DNA of 64,000 bases, from positions 18,991 to 82,990 of the forward strand of contig CAWGET010000003.1 in NCBI GenBank assembly GCA_963821715.1, written 5' to 3'. Source of the DNA: CAWGET01 sp963821715. GTDB lineage: Bacteria > Bacteroidota > Ignavibacteria > Ignavibacteriales > Melioribacteraceae. Shown in pieces: positions 53,692-61,780 of the stretch. The notes beneath the pieces were generated by a model. The model saw only the letters and a list, made by a program, of their open reading frames with translations, was not told where the DNA came from and did not search any database. Made by a program: the position numbers and the translations under genes. The first letter of the stretch is position 1; each line of letters begins with the position of its first letter.

Positions 53692-54834
53692 ATGCTATTG
53701 CAAAATAATTTTACAATTGGAATTTTAGGCGGCGGACAGCTTGCGCGGATGTCTGCATTTGAGGCGTATAAACTCGGCTTCCAAATTGCTATTTTGGAAA
53801 AGAAAAAGAATTCTCCCGCAGGTATGATGACGCATAACGAGTTCGTCGGATGGGTTGAAGATGATAAAGCGTTGAATCAATTTATAAATGCATCCGATGT
53901 AATAACACTTGAAAATGAATTTATCGATTCATCTTATCTTAAAAAGATTGAAGAAACAGGGAAGAATGTTTTCCCTTCGTCAAAGACGATTTCGTTAATC
54001 CAGGATAAATATATTCAGAAAAATACTCTGGCAAATAATTCTATTCCCGTTCCCGAATTTATAGAAGTTAAATCCAAAAAAGATTTTGATAAAATCTCAA
54101 AAATACTCGGATCAAAATTTCTTCTTAAATCGAGAAAGATGGGATACGACGGTTACGGAAACGCGACGATTACAAATGAATCTGAATTCAATAAAGAATA
54201 TGAAAGATTAACCGAGCGTCACGCATTACTGCTGGCTGAAAAATTTGTCGATTTCCAAAAAGAATTGGCAGTTATGGTTGTGCGGACGAAGAGAGAAATA
54301 AAGATTTATCCCGTCGTGGAAACGATTCAGAAAAATCATATTTGCCATACTGTTCTTGCTCCGGCGCAAGTCGATCCAAAAATAATTGAAGAAGTAAAAG
54401 CGATAGCAGTAGAAGCGGTAAAGGCGGTAAAGGGGATCGGGATTTTCGGGATAGAATTTTTCCTCGACTCAGGAGATAAAATCCTTGTTAACGAAATGGC
54501 TCCGCGACCACATAACACTGGGCATTACACAATTGAAGCGTGCTTAACATCCCAATTTGAAAATCATATACGCGCATCCGCCGGACTTCCGCTCGGATCG
54601 ACTGAGATGATTAAACCTGCCGCCGTTATGATAAACATGCTAGGAAAGAAAAAGCAGAAAAGTCTGCCATCAAACCAAAAAGAAGCATTAAAAAATACCG
54701 GACTTCATTTTCATTTCTACGGAAAAGGGGAGAGCAGAATCGGGAGGAAGCTCGGGCATCTTACAATGGTTGGCGATGATCAAAAAGAAATATTTAATAA
54801 ATTAAAATCTGTTGAAGAAAAAATATTTTTATAA
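53692..54834 (+). CDS. purK: 5-(carboxyamino)imidazole ribonucleotide synthase
   Basis: ATP-grasp enzyme that carboxylates AIR. 380 residues with G-I-L-G-G-G-Q-L-A-R-M near 10, K-S-R-K-M-G-Y-D-G-Y-G-N near 146, and N-E-M-A-P-R-P-H-N-T-G-H-Y-T-I-E-A near 269. AAAAGG ribosome site just upstream of ATG. Acts immediately before PurE, the next gene, in purine synthesis. Confidence 0.96.
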   Translation: MLLQNNFTIGILGGGQLARMSAFEAYKLGFQIAILEKKKNSPAGMMTHNEFVGWVEDDKALNQFINASDVITLENEFIDSSYLKKIEETGKNVFPSSKTISLIQDKYIQKNTLANNSIPVPEFIEVKSKKDFDKISKILGSKFLLKSRKMGYDGYGNATITNESEFNKEYERLTERHALLLAEKFVDFQKELAVMVVRTKREIKIYPVVETIQKNHICHTVLAPAQVDPKIIEEVKAIAVEAVKAVKGIGIFGIEFFLDSGDKILVNEMAPRPHNTGHYTIEACLTSQFENHIRASAGLPLGSTEMIKPAAVMINMLGKKKQKSLPSNQKEALKNTGLHFHFYGKGESRIGRKLGHLTMVGDDQKEIFNKLKSVEEKIFL

Positions 54835-54843
54835 GGGATTAAA

Positions 54844-55341
54844 ATGGATGAGAAACCTGTAGTCGGAATAATAATGGGAAGCGATTCTGATCTTGAGGCG
54901 ATGCGCGGAGCGGTTGACGTATGCAAAGAATTTGAAATTCCGTTTGAAGTAAAAATTGTATCGGCTCACCGGACGCCCGATTTTATGGCTGATTACGCAA
55001 AGTCGGCGCTTGGAAACGGACTAAAAGTAATTATTGCGGGAGCCGGTGGAGCGGCGCATCTTCCGGGAATGACGGCGGCTCACACTCCGCTTCCGGTAAT
55101 CGGAGTTCCGGTAAAGAGCAAAGCGCTTAACGGGTTGGATTCCCTTTTGTCAATTGTGCAGATGCCCGGAGGCGTTCCGGTAGCAACTGTTGCCATCAAT
55201 CAATCGAAAAATGCCGGACTTCTTGCAGTAAAAATATTAGCCCTGTCTGATGAAAATCTTATGAAAAAAGTTGTTGATTACCGAAACAGAATATCCAAAG
55301 AATCAATGGAAAAAAATAATTCTATAAAGAATGATTTGTAA
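54844..55341 (+). CDS. purE: N5-carboxyaminoimidazole ribonucleotide mutase
   Basis: 165-residue class I PurE. I-M-G-S-D-S-D-L near 10, S-A-H-R-T-P-D near 41 and A-G-A-G-G-A-A-H-L-P-G-M near 68, all the CAIR-binding loops. Converts N5-CAIR to CAIR. 9 nt after purK, forming the usual pair. Confidence 0.97.
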   Translation: MDEKPVVGIIMGSDSDLEAMRGAVDVCKEFEIPFEVKIVSAHRTPDFMADYAKSALGNGLKVIIAGAGGAAHLPGMTAAHTPLPVIGVPVKSKALNGLDSLLSIVQMPGGVPVATVAINQSKNAGLLAVKILALSDENLMKKVVDYRNRISKESMEKNNSIKNDL

Positions 55342-55549
55342 AGATTTTTGTTATTCGAAAGTGAATGTCTCAATAGTTCTTTGTTTTGTCATTCCGAACT
55401 CGTTTCGGAATCTAAAAAGTTTGTTTTCAGGTTATCTTGAGACCCTGAAACAAGTTCAGGGTGACAATTTCTTCCTTTTTAGTCAATCCATACAAACCTC
55501 TGAAATAAATTCATTGGCGCAAAAGAGTAAAAACTATGAGAGTTGAGTT
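55342..55549. repeat. spacer with two TTCGGAA/TTCAGGG palindromes
   Basis: ATTCCGAA/TTCGGAAT at 55391-55411 and ACCCTGAA/TTCAGGGT at 55442-55462, each with a 5-nt centre, embedded in a GTCATTCCGAAC... / ...GGGTGACA frame. This is a widespread intergenic repeat style in Bacteroidota-related genomes. A short frame here (55331-55546) is not a gene. Confidence 0.65.
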
Positions 55550-56288
55550 ATGATACGAAAAATTGCAAAGTTAGTTTTGGCTATAACTATAATCGGTTTA
55601 TTATTTTCCTGTTCCGAAGATAAGGAAGAGGAAGACGAGCGTCCGGTTCCGGATGAATTAATAAAAACATTTGTGTTTGAATGCGACTCGACTTTCTCAT
55701 TCACGGTTCAGTTGATAAATGAAAAGGCGAAAGTTATTCTTCCGGAAAAAACTTACGAACTGAAACAGATGGAAGCCGCATCCGGAGCGAAATACAGCGA
55801 CGGCGAAATTACATTTTGGACGAAAGGGGAAGAAGCCTTTTTGGAATTGGAGGATACAACATACCGAAACTGCGTTAATAACGGAGTTGCTGCGGTTTGG
55901 GAAAAAGCAAAACTAAGCGGCGTAGATTTCCGCGCATCTGGATTTGAACCGGGCTGGCATTTGGAGATTAAGAATGATGAAAAAACTTTATTTGTAACAA
56001 ATTACGGAAATGAAAGATATGAGTTTGTTACTCCGAAACCTGAAGTAAACGATGAAACGGGAGAAACAATCTATCGTTTCAAGCAAAAGAAATATAAAGT
56101 TAACCGCGACGATAAAAGATGAGGAATGCACGGATCCAAAAGGAGATAAATATAACCTAACGGCTTATATAGAGTTCGGCGGAAACAATTTACGCGGTTG
56201 CGGAAAGAATCTTAGAGACGTTAAAAATGGTAGAGATGCAGGAGAACTGATTAAAGAAACGGGGAAGTGGGAATCGGCAATTCGGTGA
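55550..56288 (+). pseudogene. lipoprotein with MliC-like and COG3650-like domains, +1 frameshift
   Basis: Starts with a lipoprotein signal (L-L-F-S-C near 21). Residues ~35-115 look like MliC, the membrane-bound c-type lysozyme inhibitor: F-E-C-D...S-G-A-K-Y-S-D-G-E-I-T-F-W-T-K-G-E-E-A and Y-R-N-C. From ~130 it resembles COG3650: F-R-A-S-G-F-E-P-G-W-H-L-E-I. The first frame ends at TGA 56120. The other frame supplies K-L-T-A-T-I-K-D-E-E-C-T-D-P-K-G and G-C-G-K-N-L to 56288. One extra base near 56098-56101 explains both. Corrected length about 245 residues. Probable role: envelope protection; inference from domains. Confidence 0.7.
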
Positions 56289-56312
56289 AAATAATTCCAT
56301 TTAGATTTATTT

Positions 56313-56741
56313 TTAGATTCTTACTTGATACGCTATGAATAAACAAATTGATATAATAAATAAGTTTATAGAAGCTCGAATTATCCATGTGAATTTTGAA
56401 TAGTCAATTTTAGCATAATCACCTAAAACAACACAAAAACCCATTAATAAAAACCAGGGAGTTAACAGCAGTTCAAAATTCCATCGTAATAAAATTATTA
56501 CTAAATCATGCAAAAAACCGCTAATGGCAAATGTAAGTATTATGGACAATGCCGGAGAAAAGATAATTTTAAAAGGCTTAAAAATAAATTTTCCCAAGTA
56601 ATAACTCCAAATAGGATTCCAATAAACCCAGAATTTTGAAAACTGTCCGGCTCCCAAAGAACGGATCAACATATTTCTAAGTGAATTTCTTGCCCCTAAT
56701 GGTACGCCGTTTCTTTTCTTTATGTAAGCTGATAATTTCAA
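56313..56741 (-). CDS. small MBOAT-like membrane protein
   Basis: 142 residues with three or four hydrophobic segments. F-S-K-F-W-V-Y-W-N-P-I-W-S-Y-Y near 36 and L-T-F-A-I-S-G-F-L-H-D near 70 resemble the substrate-channel motifs of MBOAT O-acyltransferases, but full MBOAT proteins are about three times longer. Either a small separate family or a fragment. First gene of the cassette-like island; its upstream side is palindrome A. Confidence 0.5.
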   Translation of the reverse strand: MKLSAYIKKRNGVPLGARNSLRNMLIRSLGAGQFSKFWVYWNPIWSYYLGKFIFKPFKIIFSPALSIILTFAISGFLHDLVIILLRWNFELLLTPWFLLMGFCVVLGDYAKIDYSKFTWIIRASINLFIISICLFIAYQVRI

Positions 56742-56775
56742 ATTTTAATTTTTGTATTTTTTAGTACAATCAATA

Positions 56776-56890
56776 ACAACGTTTAGTATATGCAAAATAG
56801 GCGATTGCGGATTTTATTCCTATCAATTGCGCAAAAATTGAACGGAGCTGCAACCCTTGCGTTAGCCGCTATTTCGGCTATATTGTTTTA
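56776..56890. repeat. attC-like palindrome A
   Basis: Begins with ACAACGTTTAGTATATGC (56776-56793), identical to the start of palindrome B. It ends with AGCCGCTATTTCGGCTATAT before the 3' end of the serine hydrolase gene. The arms pair imperfectly (TATATGCAAAATAGGCG against CCGCTATTTCGGCTATA). Sits at the 3' side of the minus-strand gene unit to its right. Confidence 0.6.
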
Positions 56891-56892
56891 AA

Positions 56893-57931
56893 TTATTTTT
56901 CCCTTCTCAGTATTTTAACAATACGGCTGTATAAAACTTCAGATAAATTCCAGTTGTATCCTTCGAAGTCGACAGTGTTTGTAAATTGAATTACAACAGC
57001 GTCTATATCTTTGTGATATTCAGCAATCGTTTGGTAGCCGGGAATTAAGCCCGTATGTTCAAACCTATAAATCGAGGAATAAATTTCCTGTTCCTTTTTA
57101 TCTTTAAATACGGAGCCATCATTTAAAGCTCTTATGAACTTGCCCAAATCCTCTGCCGTAGCCAACATCGAACCAATATAATTTGTTTTTAAATCGGCGT
57201 TATAACCTACATAGTAACCGCTCATAACATCTTCCATGTCTACTTCATGAATGGAGCCATAAGTATTGTTTAGATTAAGCGGCGTTAAAATTTCTTCCTT
57301 TATATATTGGTAATGATTATATCCAAGCGTCCTGTCCATAATTCTTCCGAGCAATAAGTAGTTAGTGTTGGAGTATTCATAGTCTTTGTCGGGTTCAAAA
57401 TTTGCAGGCAAATCAAGAATCAAAGCAAGTTTTTCATCATCGTTTTTTTTAGGAGCTGCCCAATAATTATAAGTGTCTGTATAATTTGGAATTCCACTGC
57501 GGTGCTGAACCATCATTTTCAATGTAATTTCATCGGCATTTTCAATTCTTCCTTTCAGTTCAGGTAAGTAATAAGCCAGTGTTTTATCTAAGCGAAAGCT
57601 GACCGTTTCTTACAAGTTTTGCAATAGCTAAGGCGTTATATAACTTACCTACACTGGCTATTTTGAACAACGAGTGAGGATCGGCGGGTATTTTGTTTTC
57701 TTTGTTTTTATAACCGGCAGAATAAAATAAAGGTTGTTCGCCTTCTATATCCACATAGACAACAATTCCATCAAACCCGTAATCAGTCCCTTTATTTACT
57801 TGTTCCTGGACTGTGGCCGGTAATGGCGCTATCCATGCTGTTACTATTGGCCAGGGAACAAAATATAAAGAGATAATTGTTCCGCTAAGCAATAAAATTC
57901 TAATGATTTGTTTTATTTTTTTCTTATTCAT
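56893..57931 (-). pseudogene. serine beta-lactamase-like hydrolase (class C/PBP-like), +1 frameshift
   Basis: Membrane-anchored hydrolase of the AmpC/EstB superfamily. Frame 1 (from 57931): a transmembrane anchor and the S-x-x-K site in I-A-S-V-G-K-L-Y, ending at TAA near 57584. Frame 2 continues D-K-T-L-A-Y-Y-L-P-E-L-K-G, the second motif Y-S-N in Y-E-Y-S-N-T-N-Y, and the H-T-G box in F-E-H-T-G-L-I-P-G-Y. One extra base near 57589 separates them; joined length is about 345 residues. All three catalytic motifs survive across the two frames. Likely a peptidase or esterase, not proven beta-lactamase. Confidence 0.85.
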
Positions 57932-58006
57932 ATTTTTTTAAGGATAGTGTTTTTGAAACTTTTTATAAAGAGTTTATTTTCCGTTTAATCTTTTATACCG
58001 CCAATT

Positions 58007-58720
58007 TTAAGATAGGTTATTGGCTGTAGAACTTCGTTGTTTAATTATATATTTGGAATTTACAAAAATAAAAGCCGTTACTGCTACAAGCAAATAGAAT
58101 CCAAATGAAATTAATTGATAGGTATCTGACATGTCAGGTTGTTCATTTACCCGTAATAACATAACACCGTTTGGACCATTTGAAAAAACATTATGATTTA
58201 TTAAATTCCATCCCAGATGCAAACCAAAAGGTAAAATTAATGATTTTGTTTTGGCATACGCAAAGGCAAATACGTATCCCATAAATCCTGTTACGATAAA
58301 AACAACAATCATCGCAGACGGATTACCAAAGACGCCCCCCGTAAACCAATGATAGATTCCAAAAGCTATTGATGATAAAATTATGCCTGTTTGCATATTA
58401 AATGTTTTAATCAGCAAATAAAGTAATACTCCTCTGAATAATAACTCTTCAAAGAGAACAGAATTTATATCATAATAGAATGATGAAAATAGTTTATCTA
58501 AACTCAACTCGTTAGATAATATCCAGGTTGTATTGCTTATTTTCGATAGGAATAGTTGCGTAATAACACACAAAAAAGCCATTAGGGAGAATCCTTTCAG
58601 GAATTCTTTAATGCGTATTTCAATTGGTTCTATCCAGGTTTTAAAAATATTTCTTTTTTCGATTAGATATATAATAATCCAGGATAATACTACGATTATC
58701 AAATTGTATATTAATGTCAT
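58007..58720 (-). CDS. CPBP family intramembrane metalloprotease
   Basis: 237 residues from the ATG at 58720 (a longer frame to 58789 runs into palindrome B). About seven hydrophobic segments. The three CPBP/ABI motifs are present: F-E-E-L-L-F-R-G near 118, F-G-I-Y-H near 142, and G-L-H-L-G-W-N near 188. Rce1-like CaaX/bacteriocin-immunity type protease of unknown substrate. Follows the hydrolase on the same strand, inside the unit between palindromes A and B. Confidence 0.85.
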   Translation of the reverse strand: MTLIYNLIIVVLSWIIIYLIEKRNIFKTWIEPIEIRIKEFLKGFSLMAFLCVITQLFLSKISNTTWILSNELSLDKLFSSFYYDINSVLFEELLFRGVLLYLLIKTFNMQTGIILSSIAFGIYHWFTGGVFGNPSAMIVVFIVTGFMGYVFAFAYAKTKSLILPFGLHLGWNLINHNVFSNGPNGVMLLRVNEQPDMSDTYQLISFGFYLLVAVTAFIFVNSKYIIKQRSSTANNLS

Positions 58721-58785
58721 ATTGTTTGTATTATTTCTAACGGTAAGTGTATGCGCTGTTTGCTTTGCGCAGATTTTCATTACGC

Positions 58786-58878
58786 ACAACGTTTAGTATA
58801 TGCGATGTTTTGCGGAACGCAGTGGAGCAAAATATGGGAGAGCGAAGTGCAACGAGTGAACCGCATATACTGTGTTGT
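58786..58878. repeat. attC-like palindrome B
   Basis: Left arm ACAACGTTTAGTATATGCG (58786-58804), right arm CCGCATATACTGTGTTGT (58861-58878). The reverse complement of the right arm, ACAACACAGTATATGCGG, matches the left arm with a small central offset, giving a long stem with a ~55-nt insert. The first 18 nt are identical to palindrome A. Lies 3' of the minus-strand nuclease/SEC-C gene unit. Confidence 0.75.
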
Positions 58879-58970
58879 CCGACCCGAGCGAGGTACGAGC
58901 GAGAGTGCAACGTGGCTTTAGCGTACATGTTTTATCTTTTTTATCTATTATCATTTCCCGATTCGCTTTT
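58874..58970. repeat. left arm of inverted repeat flanking the nuclease unit
   Basis: GTTGTCCGAC at 58874-58883, TTTTATCTTTTTT near 58929-58941 and ATTTCCCGATTCGCTTTT at 58953-58970 occur in the same order, inverted, at 61507-61565. The spacing between blocks differs, so the two arms are diverged copies. Confidence 0.75.
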
Positions 58971-59056
58971 ATCATTATTTGCAAAACAAAATTTTTCCGT
59001 TTTGGGTTTTGGGCAGAGGGGAATAAAAGGGGTGAATGCCCAAAATCTAAAACTAC

Positions 59057-59266
59057 TTACTTGTTCTTTCCGCAACATTTTTTGTATTTCAACCTACTTC
59101 CACAAGGACACTTTTCATTTCTACCAACTTTTTTACCAATCCTAATTTGCCTACCTTGTCCTTTGCCTTCCAGCATAATTTTTGCTAATTCTTCCAATTC
59201 CTTGTCATATTCCCATTCTTGATTATTGAATACAACAGCATCAATCATTTCAGTGCTACTTTTCAA
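59057..59266 (-). CDS. SEC-C motif segment, in frame with the upstream nuclease after a TAG
   Basis: Encodes a zinc-binding SEC-C tail G-R-N-E-K-C-P-C-G-S-R-L-K-Y-K-K-C-C-G at the extreme C-terminus. It is in the same frame as the upstream 701-residue nuclease and separated from it only by the TAG at 59282-59284. SEC-C motifs commonly end larger proteins, so this is probably the severed tail of that protein. If translated separately, the starts would be TTG 59266 or ATG 59248, neither with a good ribosome site. Confidence 0.65.
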   Translation of the reverse strand: MKSSTEMIDAVVFNNQEWEYDKELEELAKIMLEGKGQGRQIRIGKKVGRNEKCPCGSRLKYKKCCGKNK

Positions 59267-59281
59267 ACTACCAAAACCAAT

Positions 59282-61387
59282 CTAAACATCTCCTTTACTT
59301 TTGTATTTTCTAGCTTGACACAAGGTGAGCAACCTTTTTCTTAATTCTCTTGAATCATCTGAGTAAAGTGAGATATAAGTAACACCAACACGAGGAGAAT
59401 AACTGTCGTCAGGAGGCATGGAAAAATTATGGAACCTCCCATCCTGTAAAGTTTTTTGTTTCGTTTGAATTATAAAATCCACAAGATTTTTTCTTGCTTC
59501 GCCAGACCAATCTAATAAATGAAAAACAATGTCCGTAATTTTGGGTTCATCGAGAGTTTTTAATTGATCGCACAATTTGTCAAAATTTACATTTTTCCAT
59601 CTATTCTTTATTGCATCTCCTTCATATGAAACTTCCAAAGCTGCTTTTAACGGATAATAATTTCTGTCAATGAGCTGTCCAAAATCTGTATCAATTGCGA
59701 CACCATCACTTTTTGGGATTTTCCAGAGTTTTTGATCCAAGTGATAACCAAGGAATACCATTTCCTCATCAGCCTTAAAATAATCCATCAAAGAAATTCT
59801 TTGTTTGATGTAATATAAAAAATCATAAGGATCATTGAGATAATGTACCATTAACTCTAAATCAAATATTGTTGAGAATATTGGAAATGGCTCATTATCT
59901 TTTTTATCGAGCATCACATGCGATTGATGAGTAAGAGATGGGAAGTTTTCAGTTGTAATTCCCATAATGTAAACATCATCTATTTCTTCCGAAAGTTGTA
60001 TTTCTTTTCCTTTTTCATCAAGAAACTTAGCACTTCTATCAAGTATTTTTTGAAGAGATATAAGCCCCTGTTTATAGGCATCTTGCACAGCACCTTGAAA
60101 ATCTTTTTGTAGTTGCTCATCATTTCCTGTCCTTGAGAGTTCAGTCAATTTTTTTGATTTCACTTGAACACATAATGCTTTGCTTCCAAGAACACAAAGA
60201 ACATCAATGTCCGTGTCATCCTTTCCTTTTTGTGTTGTTATTTTTACAGATTTGAAAGTTCTATTTTCACCAAAGACTTGAGATAAAAAATCATAAGTGA
60301 TTTCCTCTCCGGTTTTTCCTCTATTTTCTCCAAGTGTGTCTCTATAAGTTTTATCTTCCCACATCCAATAAAAAGGGCTTTCATAAGCAGCCTCAAATAC
60401 CGAAAAACTAATTGGGACAAAATATTTTTCTTCGTCTAGTTGGATAACTGGCTTTGCATTAAACCAATTAAAATTTATAATTCCTCGAAACTGCGAATTG
60501 AAATATTTTTGTGGAATGACAGAAATATTTTTAAGAAATGAATCAATATCGAAATTTTTATCAAAATCAGTTTTTCTGATTATGAATAGCTCGATTAGAC
60601 TTTTATAAAATGATTTCCACCCTTCTTCTCTAATATTATCCATGCTTAATTTTTCTTCATCAGATTGAGTGTCAAAAAATAACTCAACATACTGATGGAG
60701 TTCCATCATCGGAAGCATTTCTTTTGCATGTTTCTCCCAATCTTCATTTGGATTCTTCGTTTTCATTTCCTCAATCACTTGAGGCATTTTTTCTTTCAGA
60801 TTATACAAACGAACCTTTTGTGATCTTTCTTGAAGAATATTTTTTATTTGAATAGGAATATCTTTTGATTTTCCAATATCAAAGTTTTTATTTTCCAATA
60901 GCCACTTTTGGTCGTACTTATATTTTCTTTCTAAAAAATCTAAATATTGAAAATCGTATACTCCAGAACCAGAATAAAAAATTGGCTCTGTTAGCATATC
61001 TCCTTTGCCAAAAAAATCTTTCTGCTCTTTTCTGTAATTTTCAATTTTATGCTCTTTTTTAATACTCTCTTGTAATTTTTCAAAAAACGGTAGCATGAAA
61101 GATTTATGTAGCTCATCCATTAGCTCATAGGTTTTTTGCTTTAGCTTAATTAAATCCTGTGGTGTGTTCGGTGTAGAAAAATCAATTTTATTTTGTATTA
61201 AAAAACCAAGCAATAAAGATGCTTCTTTTGTACTTAAACGAGATCTGTGGTCTATTTCCTGTATTTTTTCAGGGATAATGTGAAAATCCTCAAACAGAAT
61301 CATACAAAGGGCATAAATATACCCCCTTGTACTTATTAGTTTTCTAATATCTTCCAGTACTTGTTCGGTAGTTCTCATTTTTTCCAT
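59282..61387 (-). CDS. large protein with PD-(D/E)XK nuclease-like domain
   Basis: 701 residues of unknown function, very A/T-rich and unlike the core genes nearby. Around residues 365-420 is a restriction-like core: G-E-E-I-T-Y-D-F-L, then T-D-I-D-V-L-C-V-L-G and C-V-Q-V-K-S-K. This fits the D...(E/Q)-x-K pattern of PD-(D/E)XK/NERD-type nucleases. The remainder is mostly helical with no transmembrane segment. The frame continues past its TAG into a SEC-C motif. Position in a cassette-like unit bounded by inverted repeats suggests an accessory, possibly defence, role; that is inference. Confidence 0.65.
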   Translation of the reverse strand: MEKMRTTEQVLEDIRKLISTRGYIYALCMILFEDFHIIPEKIQEIDHRSRLSTKEASLLLGFLIQNKIDFSTPNTPQDLIKLKQKTYELMDELHKSFMLPFFEKLQESIKKEHKIENYRKEQKDFFGKGDMLTEPIFYSGSGVYDFQYLDFLERKYKYDQKWLLENKNFDIGKSKDIPIQIKNILQERSQKVRLYNLKEKMPQVIEEMKTKNPNEDWEKHAKEMLPMMELHQYVELFFDTQSDEEKLSMDNIREEGWKSFYKSLIELFIIRKTDFDKNFDIDSFLKNISVIPQKYFNSQFRGIINFNWFNAKPVIQLDEEKYFVPISFSVFEAAYESPFYWMWEDKTYRDTLGENRGKTGEEITYDFLSQVFGENRTFKSVKITTQKGKDDTDIDVLCVLGSKALCVQVKSKKLTELSRTGNDEQLQKDFQGAVQDAYKQGLISLQKILDRSAKFLDEKGKEIQLSEEIDDVYIMGITTENFPSLTHQSHVMLDKKDNEPFPIFSTIFDLELMVHYLNDPYDFLYYIKQRISLMDYFKADEEMVFLGYHLDQKLWKIPKSDGVAIDTDFGQLIDRNYYPLKAALEVSYEGDAIKNRWKNVNFDKLCDQLKTLDEPKITDIVFHLLDWSGEARKNLVDFIIQTKQKTLQDGRFHNFSMPPDDSYSPRVGVTYISLYSDDSRELRKRLLTLCQARKYKSKGDV

Positions 61388-61506
61388 ACTACTTGAGTAT
61401 TTAAATTGCCTATATTATAAGTAAATCGTTTTCGGAGCGATAGCGGAGAAAACTCCTAATATCCCCTCATTAATTTTTAGAAAAATTTTGATTTACTTCC
61501 TTATTC

Positions 61507-61565
61507 AAAAGCGAATCGGGAAATTCCTTATTCTCAAAAAAGATAAAAAATGTATGTCGGACAAC
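61507..61565. repeat. right arm of inverted repeat flanking the nuclease unit
   Basis: AAAAGCGAATCGGGAAAT (61507-61524) and GTCGGACAAC (61556-61565) are exact reverse complements of blocks at 58953-58970 and 58874-58883; an AAAAAAGATAAAA block lies between. Together the arms enclose about 2.7 kb carrying the nuclease and SEC-C frames. Confidence 0.8.
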
Positions 61566-61688
61566 GGTTGGTATATGAAAAGTAGCGGTTTTCACACACT
61601 AACTTTTCGGATTATATCAGACCTTTAATTTGTTCATTTTGTTTCGTTTAAGTGATTAAACCGCTATTTTTTATATATGTTGTTGTGT
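61561..61688. repeat. attC-like palindrome C
   Basis: Left arm starts ACAACGGTTGGTATATG (61561) and runs into GTAGCGGTTT. Right arm runs from AAACCGCTA (61658) to TATATATGTTGTTGTG. GTATATGAAAAGTAGCGGTTT pairs with AAACCGCTATTTTTTATATAT over 21 positions with three G.T pairs. Central region ~66 nt. Lies 3' of the minus-strand DUF6624 gene. Confidence 0.75.
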
Positions 61689-61780
61689 GGCGTATTTATT
61701 CTTAATATTTTTCTTACGATTTAATCAATTACATTTTGCAGTTCTAATAATAAGTAGTTATCGATGAATTGAGAAAAAAA

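Larger units (their letters stand above)
58721..59056. other. 336-nt non-coding spacer holding palindrome B and an inverted-repeat arm
   Basis: No supportable gene. Contains palindrome B (58786-58878) and then GTTGTCCGAC (58874-58883) and ATTTCCCGATTCGCTTTT (58953-58970), which recur inverted at 61556-61565 and 61507-61524. The frames across this stretch on both strands are repeat-derived. Confidence 0.7.
61388..61780. other. 393-nt non-coding spacer holding palindrome C and an inverted-repeat arm
   Basis: Upstream region of the nuclease gene. Contains the inverted copy of the left flank (61507-61565) and palindrome C. No gene. No clear promoter for the nuclease could be assigned. Confidence 0.7.

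Noticed and set aside
55331..55546. 71-codon frame after purE
   Set aside because: Made of the intergenic TTCGGAA/TTCAGGG repeat; no plausible start context.
56893..57931. True antibiotic-resistance beta-lactamase
   Set aside because: The SxxK, YSN and HTG motifs are those of the broad serine-hydrolase/PBP-like superfamily; nothing indicates beta-lactam hydrolysis.
58747..59222. Several overlapping 60-130-codon frames on both strands around palindrome B
   Set aside because: They run across the palindrome and inverted-repeat arm, have no recognised motifs and conflict with each other; repeat sequence, not genes.
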